A DNA stretch of 64,000 nucleotides from Rhea pennata. Its lineage: Eukaryota > Chordata > Aves > Rheiformes > Rheidae. A program made the translations under genes and the position numbers. This document shows, one piece after another, positions 33,855 to 44,688 of this stretch (position 1 is its first letter; every line of letters starts with the position of its first letter). The stretch is from contig NC_084663.1 in NCBI RefSeq assembly GCF_028389875.1, positions 204,445,876-204,509,875 of the forward strand, written 5' to 3'. The notes beneath the pieces were generated by a model. It saw only the letters and a list, made by a program, of their open reading frames with translations, made no database searches and was not told where the DNA came from.

Positions 33855-36800
33855 AGAATTCTCAAAATAAGAATACTGGGAATGGAGTTATGCCAGGGAA
33901 GAATTTGGTCTGTACTGTTCCTGAAGTGATGGAGCCAAATAATACAAAAAGTGAGCTGATCTGTAGTCTGCTTATAGGAAAATCCATGATCCCAGTGATT
34001 TATGGATCCCAGTAAGAGGAATATTAAGTTTCAAGAGCAATATAACATAACTAAAAGAAGCTATTTCTCCATGTTAAAGGACATTGTAATAGAAATGAGG
34101 ACAAATAAAAATCTGAAGGCATGACCTTGCTGTGGAAATACCATCCTTTTGTATTTTCCATCCTAGAACATGCTCTTGTATTGTACAAAGGCATTGCTTT
34201 ACATTTAAAACAAGTATTGTTTCTCACGAATCTTTACCCAATATAAATGTTTCTGTAGCAACAGTAAATATTTCTGTGTCTGAAGTTCAGGTGATTTACC
34301 TGGCAGTTAGGAAAGCAAGATGCAATGACCTGCTGTTACTCACTTATATGCCTAAATAGAAATCAGTTCTCACATTTTGCAGATCTCGGGCTCCACTGTT
34401 AGAGCTCGTACTGTTACAGCTTCACCAGTGGAGCAAGGTGCGTTGTTTACGTCCCTTTTTCTTCCTTCCAGACTGGTCTGCTCTTTCCTCTCTCACAACG
34501 TTATAAGTGGAGTTCATGTCTACTGCAAAGCTCGTCTGAAACAGGCTGCATCTTCAACGGAAAATCTGTGTATAGGAATTGTGGCCATCCTGCAGCAGGC
34601 AAATGCGCAGGCTTGAAAGAGATAGGAGAGGAAACAGGAGTTGCCTGATGTAAACCCAGGGCAGGAATCGAAGCTGCTGCTCCTTTTCTCTTGCTCTATG
34701 ATGCCAGATGGCACCATAGTTTGGTTTCTTTATTTTGGTATATCACAGTAGTCACTGCCTGGCTTTGCAAACAGGGTGAGGGAAAGCATCGACGTTAGCT
34801 GGTTTTGTGGCTCTGCACAGAATAGTCAATAAGACATGCTCCACTTCTGATTAGATCAGCCAGTTCTCTCGGATGGGTGGTTCTTTGAGGCTGAATTTCA
34901 GAATTTGGGACTTAATCCTGTCCAAGAATACTCCTGGCATCCTGATAGTGTTAAATCCTCCCCCCCACCCCCCCAAAAAAAGCATGCCATGCAAACATGC
35001 CTTCAATGCTGAGCCTGTTTTCTTGGGGAATGTCCCTTGTGCTAACTGGTTTCAGTCATGCACCCAGTTGCTTTTAAGTGTGGTACCTTTTGAGAAAATT
35101 CCACTTGCACTGACACTCTGTTTTTTCAGGGTGTAACTGTCAGAAAAATAATGAAACACTGCAAAAGCATTTTTTAATCAAGATAAGCCAAGTCCATAAT
35201 AGATGTAAATCTTTCAGCACTTCAGCTCTTTTTTGTCTAGAAACAAAGAATTAAACTGCGTCATAATTAAGCATGATATTCCAGCACACTATGTTCATAT
35301 CTTGGGGGCTTCAATAGGAAACGGACCTAAATTATGTGCCGTATCCCAAAAGCTGCTGAGTTTTGTATTTGTTGTGAAAATAATGAAAGTCACAACATTG
35401 CCAGTGAATACAGGAAGCTAATTTCACTGACATCTCCATCCTTAATGTGGCATCATGCCATACCATGTGTTTCATTTGCAAAATGGGAACACACAAGTTT
35501 TGCTGTATGAGAAATGTTGTTTTTTTCCAGCAAGACAAAGACATTTTTGCACTTCACACTGGCCAGGCAATGAACTAAGCCAAAGCAGCTGAAGGATACA
35601 GGCAGCAAAGTCTTTTACTTCCAGATCACTACTCTAACAGGCAGGTAACTGAGCCGGCTCCCACTTGCTTGCCCTCTTTTTGACTCCTTGGTTTTTGAAC
35701 TCTTGGCTTCACAGGGCCCTGGCTGCGAGAGGAGGATTCAAGGTGCTTTTAGCCAGCTTAACCTTTAGTCTCATGGTCAGGTTACTCTCTGGGGATGTGA
35801 GATTTAGCTGGGAGCCAAGGGAGGTACCGAACAAGAGCCTCCCACTTTCTAGCGTTGACTGCTCGTGCAAAAGGCCAGCCAACTGCTTGTGTAAAAGGGA
35901 AGAGCCTGATCTGTTGCATTGACTGGCACCTGTGCTTCCCAAAGATGTCATTACTGCAGCTTTGATAAAGGCACCTGCATTTCAGAGAGGGATGAACCTT
36001 TGGACACATCCTTCCCAGTCTACGGGTGATGGCCTGGCAGCGGTTGTTCCGAGCCCCCAAATGCTGCCTGCTCCAGGGGTATAAGCATAGACATAACATC
36101 TGCCTTAGAAAGTCCACCTCTAGACTTGGGCCGCTAATTTACAGGCCCCACAGCACTGTGTGCCTCACTTTTTCCCTACATTCTATTGCAGAAACTGTTA
36201 TTAAAGCACCATACATTTAGGTGCTGTGCCTGACGACCCTGATGGAACTGTACTGCTCTGTCCATATTGTACTTAATGCAATGCTTTTAACTACTGCAGT
36301 GCTTACTTCATTAAAAGGGATGCCTGCACACGTTCCTGCCAGGTTTGCAGGAGGACATATTGAGACTTTGGGCAGACCCATCACTAGCATTTGATGCACA
36401 CTGTGATGGCCAATGCTATTGAAGTTTTGATTGTGGCCAAGCTGAAGCCAGGTCCCTTGTCTGCAGACCACATTCAAATGTACAAAATAATACACTCTTG
36501 TCTAAATTGCCCATCTGAAATCTAAAGTAAGGAAAGGAGCAGCATCTTCAGGAAAATGAAGAAAATCCTGTTAACCAAAAGACAGAGTAAGGGAAATGCA
36601 TAGGATGAGTGTATTTAATAGCTGAGAAAGGAGAGAAGCACGTTAGGCAGCTTTGCTGCTTTAAGCCTTTTCTCAGTGGCTATGTTCCTACTGATGAAGA
36701 GTTTGCTTTGAAGAGCTTGTTCCAAGTCATTTCATTTCCCTCTTCAGGCACAATCTCTTGCAGGTACCAAACTGAGCCAAATCTTCTCTGGAGCCACAGT

Positions 36801-37567
36801 TAGTCCCCGAGAAAGGCAACAGGCGGGAGGAAAGGAGCTGCCAGGCATTGCAGGGACAGGGGCAGGGAAGCAACACCAGAAATCCAGTGCATGGCAGGGA
36901 GGCTGTGTCTGGCTCTGACAGCCTACAAGGCGAGTGAACCCACAAAAGCCAATCGATGAAGCCAGGATCTTCTACTTTCCATCTCCACCTGCTGCTGTTG
37001 TTCAGGAGGGTTGGTAGCTGGTGGGTTAATGGACTCCTGTGTGGCTGTAAAACTAGACTTTGGCTTTGTTAGCTTGGGAGCAAATCATGCTGGGGACTTT
37101 GCAGGTTTCTTTTCCACGATAAACAAGGGGGCTCAGGAGAGGTTCACTGCCTCTCCAGAGGTTGACTACCTGTGTAGCATTGTCACAACTAGAGAAGAGA
37201 AAGACATTTCGGTCACCCAGTCTACTCTTGCTGCTGTTGTTAAAACTGCTCAGCAGAAAATCCTTCAGTCTGGCTCAGATAAACACACAGGCCAGAAAAA
37301 GAGAACATATTAGCATTTTCAAAATATGTTAACTAAAAATGCATAAGAAATAAATCAGAGGCATTTGAGCAAAATACTGCTTAGTGTTCCTGTCCTCTCA
37401 TGCTTATGACTAGTACATGTGCCCTATGTAGATATGAACCCCAAACAGACTAAATATTAACACAGTTGAAATTCTTCATTTGAGTTTTATGTGCCCCTTT
37501 CTAATGACATACGAGAATCTATAAGACAACCTTTGTGTAGCTATCACTAGATTTTTGCCCCCTCCCC
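33855..37567. other. Non-coding stretch, nothing firm
   Basis: Chance frames up to 111 codons on both strands, a C-run near 34,961-34,975, and a probable repeat scrap at 33,879-33,911. No exon is supportable. Confidence 0.4.
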
Positions 37568-37592
37568 TTTTTTTTTTTTTTTTTTTTTTTTT
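37568..37592 (+). repeat. Poly-T run of 25
   Basis: Twenty-five T residues preceded by a C-rich pyrimidine stretch (from about 37,558). It could be the antisense tail of an old retrocopy, but no recognisable body lies beside it. Confidence 0.85.
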
Positions 37593-38637
37593 GCAAGTAA
37601 TGCATTTCCCCACTGCATCACTCCCCAAAATTGTACAGGCCAAAATACTTTCAAAATTAATTTGATTAACTTTCAAAATTATCGTAATCTATTTTTTCTA
37701 GATGGTCCCTTTTTGCAGTCTCACAACATTGGTCAATGTGGTCTCAGAAGGCTGAATTGAGGTAAACAACATGTCAAAATATATTTAGTGAATTATCATG
37801 GAAAATACAGAAGAACATAAAAAGAGAAAGGAGAAAATATTTCTTGGTTGGGTAGTGATTTAAATTTTTTTAGAATTTTGTCACTATCAGAGAAATTAAA
37901 TATTAAAAAGTCCTGTTTGGTCGGCCTGGGCTTCATCATCTCTCTTGGGCCAGTATGTAATTGTTTCTTATGATAAGCATAATTGTGAGTACTTTTATCT
38001 AATCAGGGTTTAAATGCTCCAAAGAAAAAGGTACGCACTCCAACCCTTGAAGAAGGTTCCACAAACTATCACATTTCCTTTGTCTCCTGTAATTATCTGA
38101 ACACTCATTTTGCACATTAGGATGTGTAATCATAAGGATGGGAAGTCATCTTGTAGTGTCAAAGCATGTGTAATGCTACTCAGGGCACAAACTTTACCTG
38201 CTGCCCCTTATTCCTCTGACAATGTAATATAAATCTTGCACAAACAACATTAACATGGTGCAGCAAAAATTACGATAATGAAAGTAGGACTATCACTTGA
38301 CATACTAGTAATGCACAGGCTTTTTCGGCCTGGAGAAACTGTTACCTATTTTCCTATGTAGCCATGTTTGGTATGGTTTTACTGAGTAAATCATGGATTC
38401 AAGAAATGTAAGGCAATGTGATGTGTCAATCACCTAGTCTTAACACCTGCATAACATTTTATTGTGGCAACCTGGGACTCGGCAACTTTATTGCGGGGAA
38501 ACTCGCTAAGGCACCAAGGCTGAGTCCTCTTTTTCTACCCCCAAAGTTTTCCCTGAACAAAATTTGAACATCTTTAAATTTCATCTGGGATTTCTAGTCT
38601 TGCAGCAATCCAGGCAGAGCTATTGCATGGTAACCAT
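37593..38637. other. Non-coding stretch, nothing recognised
   Basis: AT-rich DNA, with no frame or element I can support. Confidence 0.4.
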
Positions 38638-38664
38638 TCCCTCCCTCCCTCCCTCCCTCCCTCT
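38638..38664 (+). repeat. (CCCT)n microsatellite
   Basis: About six uninterrupted TCCC units ending in CTCTCC. Confidence 0.9.
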
Positions 38665-39996
38665 CCAAGCTGTTGGAGGTCTATGAATTGCAAACATATT
38701 CACTGCGTGGCTAGTTCAACTGTACAGCACTTACCTAGTGAATCCAACCCTTGCAGGAATCATCAAGCTTTAATATTGCCATATTAACAACACAAGCACT
38801 GCACACCTGCATGGTGGATCCAATTCTTAGGGACCTCTTAAGTGATTGCTCCTGTAGCACTTGCACAGCACGCTGTGGCCACACTGACTTTTCCAAGATG
38901 TGCGACTTAGTCAACACTATGTAGTCCAAGAGCATCTTGGGATTTGCCACACATGGACAGGTTGGTGGTGCAGTTCACGCTCATTAGTTGCGAGCTCTCT
39001 AGAAGGTAGTGGAGATGCACTCTACAGCTCTCAGCTTCCTATTCAGGGAATAACAGGCAGAAATACTGCAGTCCGAGCCACAGTGTGAGTTCGAAGATTG
39101 TATCAGACTGGTAAACCAAGATATAAATCCTTATTTGGTGAAAAGAAAACAGCTTGTTGTTTGGATGAGCAATGTCTCTTCGCTAATATGCTTCAACCAT
39201 CTTTGCTTGAAGGGTGAATAAGGCATTAGTTAGAGCTTTGACCTTCTAGCAAATGCCATCTACTTTTCATCCAGCTAGTCCTATGGTGAGTGCAGCAATC
39301 TGTGTTTGGCTACAATGTATCTGTCAAAAAAGCATCTGATTACTTCAGGAGGCAGAGAAGTTCCTACTTGCCCTGGAAATCTGTTCTTGCTTTTGTTTTG
39401 GTTTGCTGTTTACTTCTGAAACTTTGCAAAAGTTACGATCATCAATGATAAAAATCTGTTTAAAACAGCAACCACTTGCACCACTCTATCACAGCAGGAC
39501 AGTAATCTCCCTGAAAAGAATGTGATGGTCTCATGCCAGTATGTTCCATATCATCAAGAAAAAAAATATCCCTACCTTTCACATATATGGCAATAACAAA
39601 CTGCCTTTCTAGGTGATCTTAGCAGAGAGGACTGTCTGTATTTGTAGGATTAACCATCTTAAATTTTCCAGGAAGGTCAAGATTCAAACAACTTCTGCCA
39701 GGTTGTTCAAATTACCTGTTAATTTCAGGATTCTGCTTTCATTCATGAATCAGTAACTGGGCTAAAACTGAAGGAAATCCACAGCAGAGGATGGGAAGTG
39801 AAGTACAGTTGGATCATAAAAGCTGCCAGACAATTATGAAGGAACGGTGAATACTTTTGTAATACTTCTTTGAAGAAATAGGTTTACAAGGAGAACTTTC
39901 AAGAATGTGGACATGTTCACTAAGAACCCCGCTTTTACAAAGAGAGGCTTTTATTCTGCAGAATTTATGCATATGTTTGAAATGGGACGAGCCAAG
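38665..39996. other. Non-coding stretch, nothing recognised
   Basis: No exon, promoter or classed repeat seen. Confidence 0.4.
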
Positions 39997-40034
39997 AGCT
40001 TAAAATCAAGCACACATGCACAAGTCTTTGCAGG
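39997..40034 (+). repeat. Ancient repeat core, copy 3 of 3
   Basis: AGCTTAAAATCAAGCACACA followed by TGCACAAGTCTTTGCAGG shares the TTAAA-RT-YAAGCA...CTTTGC core with the segments at 17,982 and 29,658. Confidence 0.5.
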
Positions 40035-42191
40035 CAGTACGACTCTGCAGATGGAATAAGCTAAGCACATACACGGAGTTTTACAGGATCAGTACCACAG
40101 GGATCACAATTACAGTAATAGTTGATTTCAGTACATGACATCTAGTCAAAGAGTTCATGTATTCTGAAATGTTTTATTTCTAGTCTATGTGCTAATTATC
40201 TGATGCAGATACTGGATAGTTACTGCATCTCTGCACTGTTAGCCACATTTCTAATTTCCATTAGGAATGAAAACCTCTTATAAAAAGAATATATGAAGGA
40301 AAAAATAAACTTCAGAAAAGACAAGGTAAATTATTTCTGTTGGATGCAGGAAAGGAATATAGTCAACTTCTATTTGTTGTGTTGTTTCCAAAAATAACGA
40401 AATGCTTTCAGAGTTTATGCTTCTTTTGACATTTCTCAGATACTGAAGTACTGAAAGGGAAGATTGGAAGCTGCAAAGTGGTTCAGTTTAAGTGAGAGTT
40501 AGTCAACTAAATACTTAATGCATTGAGGCATGCATGTCCCACCTCTTTTTACACAAAGTCTGTGGCACAACAGAGACTAGATATCAAATTTCTCAAATTT
40601 TAAGTTGCCTTACAAGTCAGCCTATCTTTCACACTTGGTTAATGGAAATTTTTCCCTTTTTTAATGGGCTTACCTAAAAATCTGAAGTTGACATTCAAGT
40701 TAGGAATAATTTCAATATGGAGAAATGGGACCCAGTCATAATTCTGACTATGCCCAGTCATACGTACTTCCCTCTGTGGAAATGAAATAAATGAATGCAT
40801 GCTATTATTGAAATCTGAGTATTTGCCACTAGTCCCATGTTAAATCTTAAAAATAACTCAATTAAAATCATTTTCTTACTTATGTGTTCAAACTTGCCAG
40901 GTACTATCCTCGCCAACACGTGTGAGTTTTGGACCAGGCACTTTGACAACAAATGACTCAACGTAATCTTGAGTTAAAGAATCAACTCTTTATTGCTTGT
41001 GGCTATAGTAACTCAGATCCTCCAGTGCTTGTTTTAAAGCTGCTCTTTTCAGATGACATTGAGTTCATCAATAAATAAAAAATCATTTACATTATTTGTG
41101 CCATTTCCTTACATTTTAGCGTTAACATTCAAATTAGAGGACGGAAACCAACCTGTTTGGCTCCCTATGTCACTTCAGTTGTAACAGCACCATGCTGCAG
41201 CCTGTGGGATGCGAACATGGCAGAGCCGGTATCTGCACTCAAGCAACCAGTGTTTTCTCATGCCGGGATATCATTTCTACTACATTGCTTGGGGGAAAAA
41301 AGAATAACCCAAACCAAAAAACCTTATTCATTTATTTTTCCCTAAGCATTTTGTATGTTTGCCTGTGACAGTACTATTTGTATGCATTACACATTAAACA
41401 GACTGGCAATAATAAAGTCCATGGTGTGTACGATGGCTAAGGACAACTCTGCTTGAAGTAGAGATTCCCTTTCAAATGGATGGAAGGGGAAAAGATGGAA
41501 GAGGATCTTGCAGTGTATGTGGTTTCACTTATAGTGGATATAAGTCTGATTTGAGAAACTTTTCAGTAGTTCTTAAAGTCAGATCTGGTTCATTTAACTT
41601 CCATTAAGGGATGTAAATTTTTGTTTGCATTGTGTCCTTTTCAGCCAGCAAGTTGACTAATGCGAGTTCACAACAAACTAACAAGCTCACAATGCTTAGT
41701 TTTGCAAAAACATATAGCATTCCCATAGATGAAAGTATATAAGGCAGGTCACAGCTCTCAGGCAGCCAATTTACAACTATTTTGTTAGGAAAAACTTCTG
41801 AAACAATGTATGTAACATCATAAAGTTTCTTAGAAATTTCAGAGGGCTATAATACTCTCTGTAACAAATCCTTCTATGCCATCATCTTTCAAGATATTAT
41901 ATAATGCTCTGCATTTAATGCACAAACTTTTATTGACATCAGCAGGGCTGCTCACATTGAAGGATATATCTACACATATTTAAAATCTGCAGTTAAAGAG
42001 GGTATAAACAAGGAAGATTTTGGTGATGCTATGATGTGAATAGGAGGTTTATACCCCGGCTATCCTACACTGTAGATTATAGATTTGACTCCGTCCTAAT
42101 TGCATACTCCATCGCAGTGCATTAGCACGGAGTCTAGAAAAATCTGACTCATCATTTTTAACACTCCCCGCGACCCGAGGCAAACACAAGT
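40035..42191. other. Non-coding flank upstream of the second CpG island
   Basis: AT-rich. A consensus-like TATA box (TATATAAGG, 41,736-41,744) lies about 600 bp before the island. G+C begins to rise from about 42,160. No exon is seen. Confidence 0.4.
41736..41744 (+). promoter_or_regulatory. Isolated TATA box, role unproven
   Basis: TATATAAGGCAGG, with a pyrimidine-rich CTCTCAGG about 30 bp downstream that could serve as an initiator. There is no coding exon nearby. It could be an alternative, distal promoter of the gene at 43.3 kb, or chance. Confidence 0.25.
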
Positions 42192-42228
42192 GCGCACACA
42201 CACGCACACACACACACACACACACTCT
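42192..42228 (+). repeat. (CA)n microsatellite with CG interruptions
   Basis: About 17 CA units, interrupted twice near the left end by CG, just outside the CpG island. Confidence 0.9.
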
Positions 42229-42845
42229 CCAAACATTCCCAACTTCCCTAAAGCTAATAGCTAATCCTGTTCTGCCTGGCAGCAGAGCCCTCCTGTTCCT
42301 ACATGTGCAAGCAGCTGCCTCAAAGCCGCTGCCTTTTTTTCAAAGCAGCTTTTTCTCCAGACAAGCAGCCCACTGCGGGCAGCTTTGGTGGCCGCCAGCG
42401 GGTCTCGTCCCCGCGATCAATGGGTGCAAGCGTTTCGGGGAGGGGGGACCCTGCCGGAGGGCCTGGGAGCCGGCCCAGGGCGGGGGCTGGGCGCTCTCTG
42501 CCCGGCCTGGCGGTGCTGGGGCATGTGCGGGCCCGGACGTGCCTCCAGCCGAGGCTCCGCACTTCATCGCCCTAGTGATCGCTGCCGGCCCCGCCGGGCT
42601 CCGCACGGGGGTGACGGCGACAGGCCCCTCGGAGAGCTCCCTAGGTGCTGGGGGGGCCGCTGCCTCGGCCCGCGGCCGGGCAGCGAGGCGAGCCGGCCCG
42701 GGGGGCCGCGGCCGCCATTTCCCTCGCCCGGCCGGGGCGACGCGGGGAGCAGCGGGGAGCAGCGCAGAGCCCCCCCCGCCCCTCGCCCGCCCCTCACAGC
42801 CCGCTGCGCGGCCCCTCCCCTCGGGGGCGTGGCCTCCCGCGACTC

Positions 42846-42853
42846 ATTTGCAT
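42846..42853 (+). promoter_or_regulatory. Octamer motif ATTTGCAT
   Basis: A perfect POU-family (OCT) octamer, in an AT-containing gap of the CpG island. An inverted CCAAT box (ATTGG, 42,874-42,878) follows 20 bp later. Whether it is used is unknown. Confidence 0.5.
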
Positions 42854-43037
42854 GCCGCCCGCAAGCCCGCTCTATTGGCCGGGGGAAGACACGCCCCGAG
42901 GCGCCCGTCCGCGCCGCTGGCTCCAACGCTGCCCGGAGACGCGGCCGGCCCCGCCCCTCCGCGGCGGAGGCCCCGCCTCCCTGCCCGCCCCTGCCTCCGA
43001 GGCTGCCTGGAGATGGGAGCCGGCGACGGCGTTGGCA

Positions 43038-43112
43038 ATTGGTCGGCGCCGAGCGGCGCCTCGCATTGGCCGGGCGGCGCGGCGGCGGGCGTGGCGGCGG
43101 CGCGCTGATTGG
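43038..43112. promoter_or_regulatory. Cluster of three inverted CCAAT boxes (NF-Y type)
   Basis: ATTGG occurs at 43,038-43,042, 43,065-43,069 and 43,108-43,112, all in the same orientation, 27 and 43 bp apart. All have a following C or TCGG/GGC context. More copies occur at 42,874 and, inside the coding exon, at 43,338. Phased multiple CCAAT boxes close upstream of a TATA-less start are typical of growth- and cell-cycle-linked promoters; this role is inferred. Confidence 0.65.
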
Positions 43113-43179
43113 CGGAGCGCGGAGGGGTGTGCGCAGGGGGAAGCGGCCCGGAGCGGGGTGCTGGGGCCGCGGCTGGAGG

Positions 43180-43209
43180 ATGGGGGCGGCCGGCGGCGCG
43201 GGCTGCTGA
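43180..43209 (+). other. Possible short upstream ORF in the 5' UTR
   Basis: ATG at 43,180 in a good context (GGAGGATGG, purine at -3, G at +4) opens a nine-codon frame that ends at TGA 43,207-43,209, before the main start at 43,314. It matters only if transcription begins upstream of 43,180. If so, it could lower translation of the main frame. Confidence 0.3.
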
Positions 43210-43313
43210 GCGGCGCGGAGCCACCCTCTGCCGCCTCCGCCGGCGGCTGCTCCGCCGCACCCGGCCCCCTTCGCCGCCCGCCCGGCCAGCCGAGCGCAGC
43301 GCTCCCAGCCAGC

Positions 43314-43412
43314 ATGAACAGGCTCAGCGCGGGTCCCATTGGCGGCGGCAGCGCCGCCTCCGCCGCCGGCCAGTACCGGGTGTGCGGCAATTGCCGGAAG
43401 GTGCCGAGACAG
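43314..43412 (+). CDS. First coding exon of an unrecognised protein (partial gene)
   Basis: I do not recognise this protein. The exon encodes a 33-residue N-terminus that is Gly/Ser/Ala-rich for about 19 residues and then reads QYRVCGNCRKVPRQ, a CxxC knuckle with basic residues that could be half of a zinc site. The start was chosen for its place just downstream of the CCAAT cluster and for A at -3. No in-frame stop separates it from 42,645, so a longer N-terminus cannot be excluded. The exon closes at a good donor, CAG|GTACCG, in phase 0; an alternative, AAG|GTGCCG, lies 12 bp earlier and is also in phase 0. The following intron begins with a minisatellite. The rest of the protein must come from downstream exons; the best candidate in this window is at 60,409. 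That it is a real exon is fairly secure; the identity is open. Confidence 0.6.
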
Positions 43413-43701
43413 GTACCGCGGGCTCGGGGAGCAAAGGGGCCGGGGGGGAGCCCGGGCGGCGGAGGGGCCGCGACGGGGTGGCTGGCGGTGGGGTCTGTGG
43501 CGGGGTGCGGGAGGCCGTGGAGAGTCTGCAGGAGGGGCGGAGGGGGGTGTGGGGAGCGGTGGGACTGGGGGGAGGGCTGTGGGGAGAGGCAGGGGGGCTG
43601 TGGGGAGAGGCGCTGGGGACAGGCACCAGGACTGTGGAGAGGCAGTGGAGTGGGGGCTGTAGGGAGAGGCGCTGGGGCTGTGGGAGGAGCTGTGGGGAGA
43701 G
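43413..43701 (+). other. Start of intron 1, degenerate G-rich repeat
   Basis: From about 43,500 the intron is built of degenerate GGGGCTGTGGGGAGAGGC-like units that lead into the ordered minisatellite. The open frames that continue through here from the island come from the lack of AT-rich stops. Confidence 0.55.
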
Positions 43702-44141
43702 AAACTGGAGCTGTGGGGAGGCAGTGGGGTAGAGAGGCTGTGTGGAGGAACTGGAGCTATGGGGAGGCAGTGGGGTAGAGAGGCTGTGTGGAGGAACTGG
43801 AGCTATGGGGAGGCAGTGGGGTAGAGAGGCTGTGTGGAAGAACTGGACCTATGGGGAGGCAGTGGGATAGGCTGTGTGGGGCTGTGTGGAGGAATTGGAG
43901 CTTTGGGGAGGCAGTAGGGTAGAGAGGCTGTGTGGGGCTGTGTAGGGGAACTGGAGCTGTGGGGAGGCAGTGGGGTAGAGGGGCTGTGTGAGGCTGTGTA
44001 GGGGAACTGGAGCTGTGGGGAGGCAGTGGGGTAGAGGGGCTGTGTAGGGGAACTGGAGCTGTGGGGAGGCAGTGGGGTAGAGGGGCTGTGTAGGGGAACT
44101 GGAGCTGTGAGGAGGCAGTGGGGTAGAGAGGCTATGTTGAG
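43702..44141 (+). repeat. G-rich minisatellite, 46-bp unit (about 9 copies)
   Basis: Unit starts (at GAACTGG or its variant) fall at 43,702, 43,748, 43,794, 43,840, 43,892, 43,948, 44,004, 44,050 and 44,096. The spacing is 46, 46, 46, 52, 56, 56, 46 and 46 bp; the 52- and 56-bp units arise from an extra GGCTGTGTGG-like insert. The unit reads as GAACTGGAGC, TATGGGGAGG, CAGTGGGGTA, GAGAGGCTGT and GTGGAG in order. The + strand is strongly G-rich and nearly free of C runs, so the transcript of the gene would be G-rich. Degenerate units extend the array to about 43,500-44,310. Confidence 0.95.
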
Positions 44142-44655
44142 TCAGTGGAGGAAGCAGGCTGTGGGGTAACTTAGGAGGGAAGCTGGGGCTGTGGGGAGAC
44201 AGTGGGGTGGGAGGTCTGAGGCAGTAGGATGAGGGAAATGCACTGTAGGGAGGCAATGGAGTGGGGAGAAACAGGGGCTGTAGGGAGGCAGTGAGGTGGG
44301 GGAGGGCACCTGGGGCTTTAGGAAGGGCTGTGGGGGTATCTGGGCTGCTGGCAGGGGTATATGGGGCAGGGATGAGCTGGAGTATGTAGCTCCAGGTGTG
44401 CCGGGGGGTGTTGTGTCCTGCAGCCCTGTTGCCACCGTCTCCTGGGGCTGGTTGTCATTTGCCCCTGTCTTAGGGCTGCTGCCCCCTGGCTCTTGGGGTA
44501 CACCTGGCCTCTGCGGTGGTGTGGGGGTGTCTTGGGGCCAATCCTCACTGAGGGGTGGTTAGAAAGTTTACCAAGTTTATCCACGTATCATCCGGTAAAA
44601 TTCATCACCGCGATTTGCCAGCAAGTCTTTGTGAGTGTCATCTGAAATTTAAGCC
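44142..44655. other. Intron 1, degenerate flank of the minisatellite
   Basis: G-rich decayed units of the array run to about 44,310, followed by moderately GC-rich sequence without a supportable exon. Confidence 0.5.
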
Positions 44656-44688
44656 TTTTTTTTTTTTTCCTAAAGTGAAAAAAAAAAA
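44656..44688. repeat. Facing T13 and A11 runs (potential hairpin)
   Basis: T at 44,656-44,668 and A at 44,678-44,688 are separated by 9 bp and could pair as a simple stem. Confidence 0.6.

Larger units (their letters stand above)
42300..43500 (+). promoter_or_regulatory. Large CpG island promoter
   Basis: About 1.2 kb of G+C-rich, CpG-dense DNA, the clearest promoter in the window. It holds GC boxes (for example GGGGCGTGG near 42,824), an octamer and several inverted CCAAT boxes, and no TATA box close to the start codon, as in housekeeping promoters. The CCAAT cluster and the first exon suggest a start of transcription about 43,150-43,260, on the + strand. Because stop codons are rare at this composition, frames of up to 377 codons run through it; I do not treat these as genes. 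Confidence 0.85.

Noticed and set aside
42305..43778. Frames of 267, 274, 207 and 377 codons in several phases through the second CpG island
   Set aside because: Stop codons are rare at this base composition, frames overlap in all phases and both strands, and the translations are low-complexity Ala/Gly/Arg/Pro. Only the part from 43,314 to the donor is defended.
43849..44256. 135-codon minus-strand Pro/Ser/Leu-rich frame
   Set aside because: It is the minisatellite read backwards; the repeated peptide merely mirrors the repeat unit.
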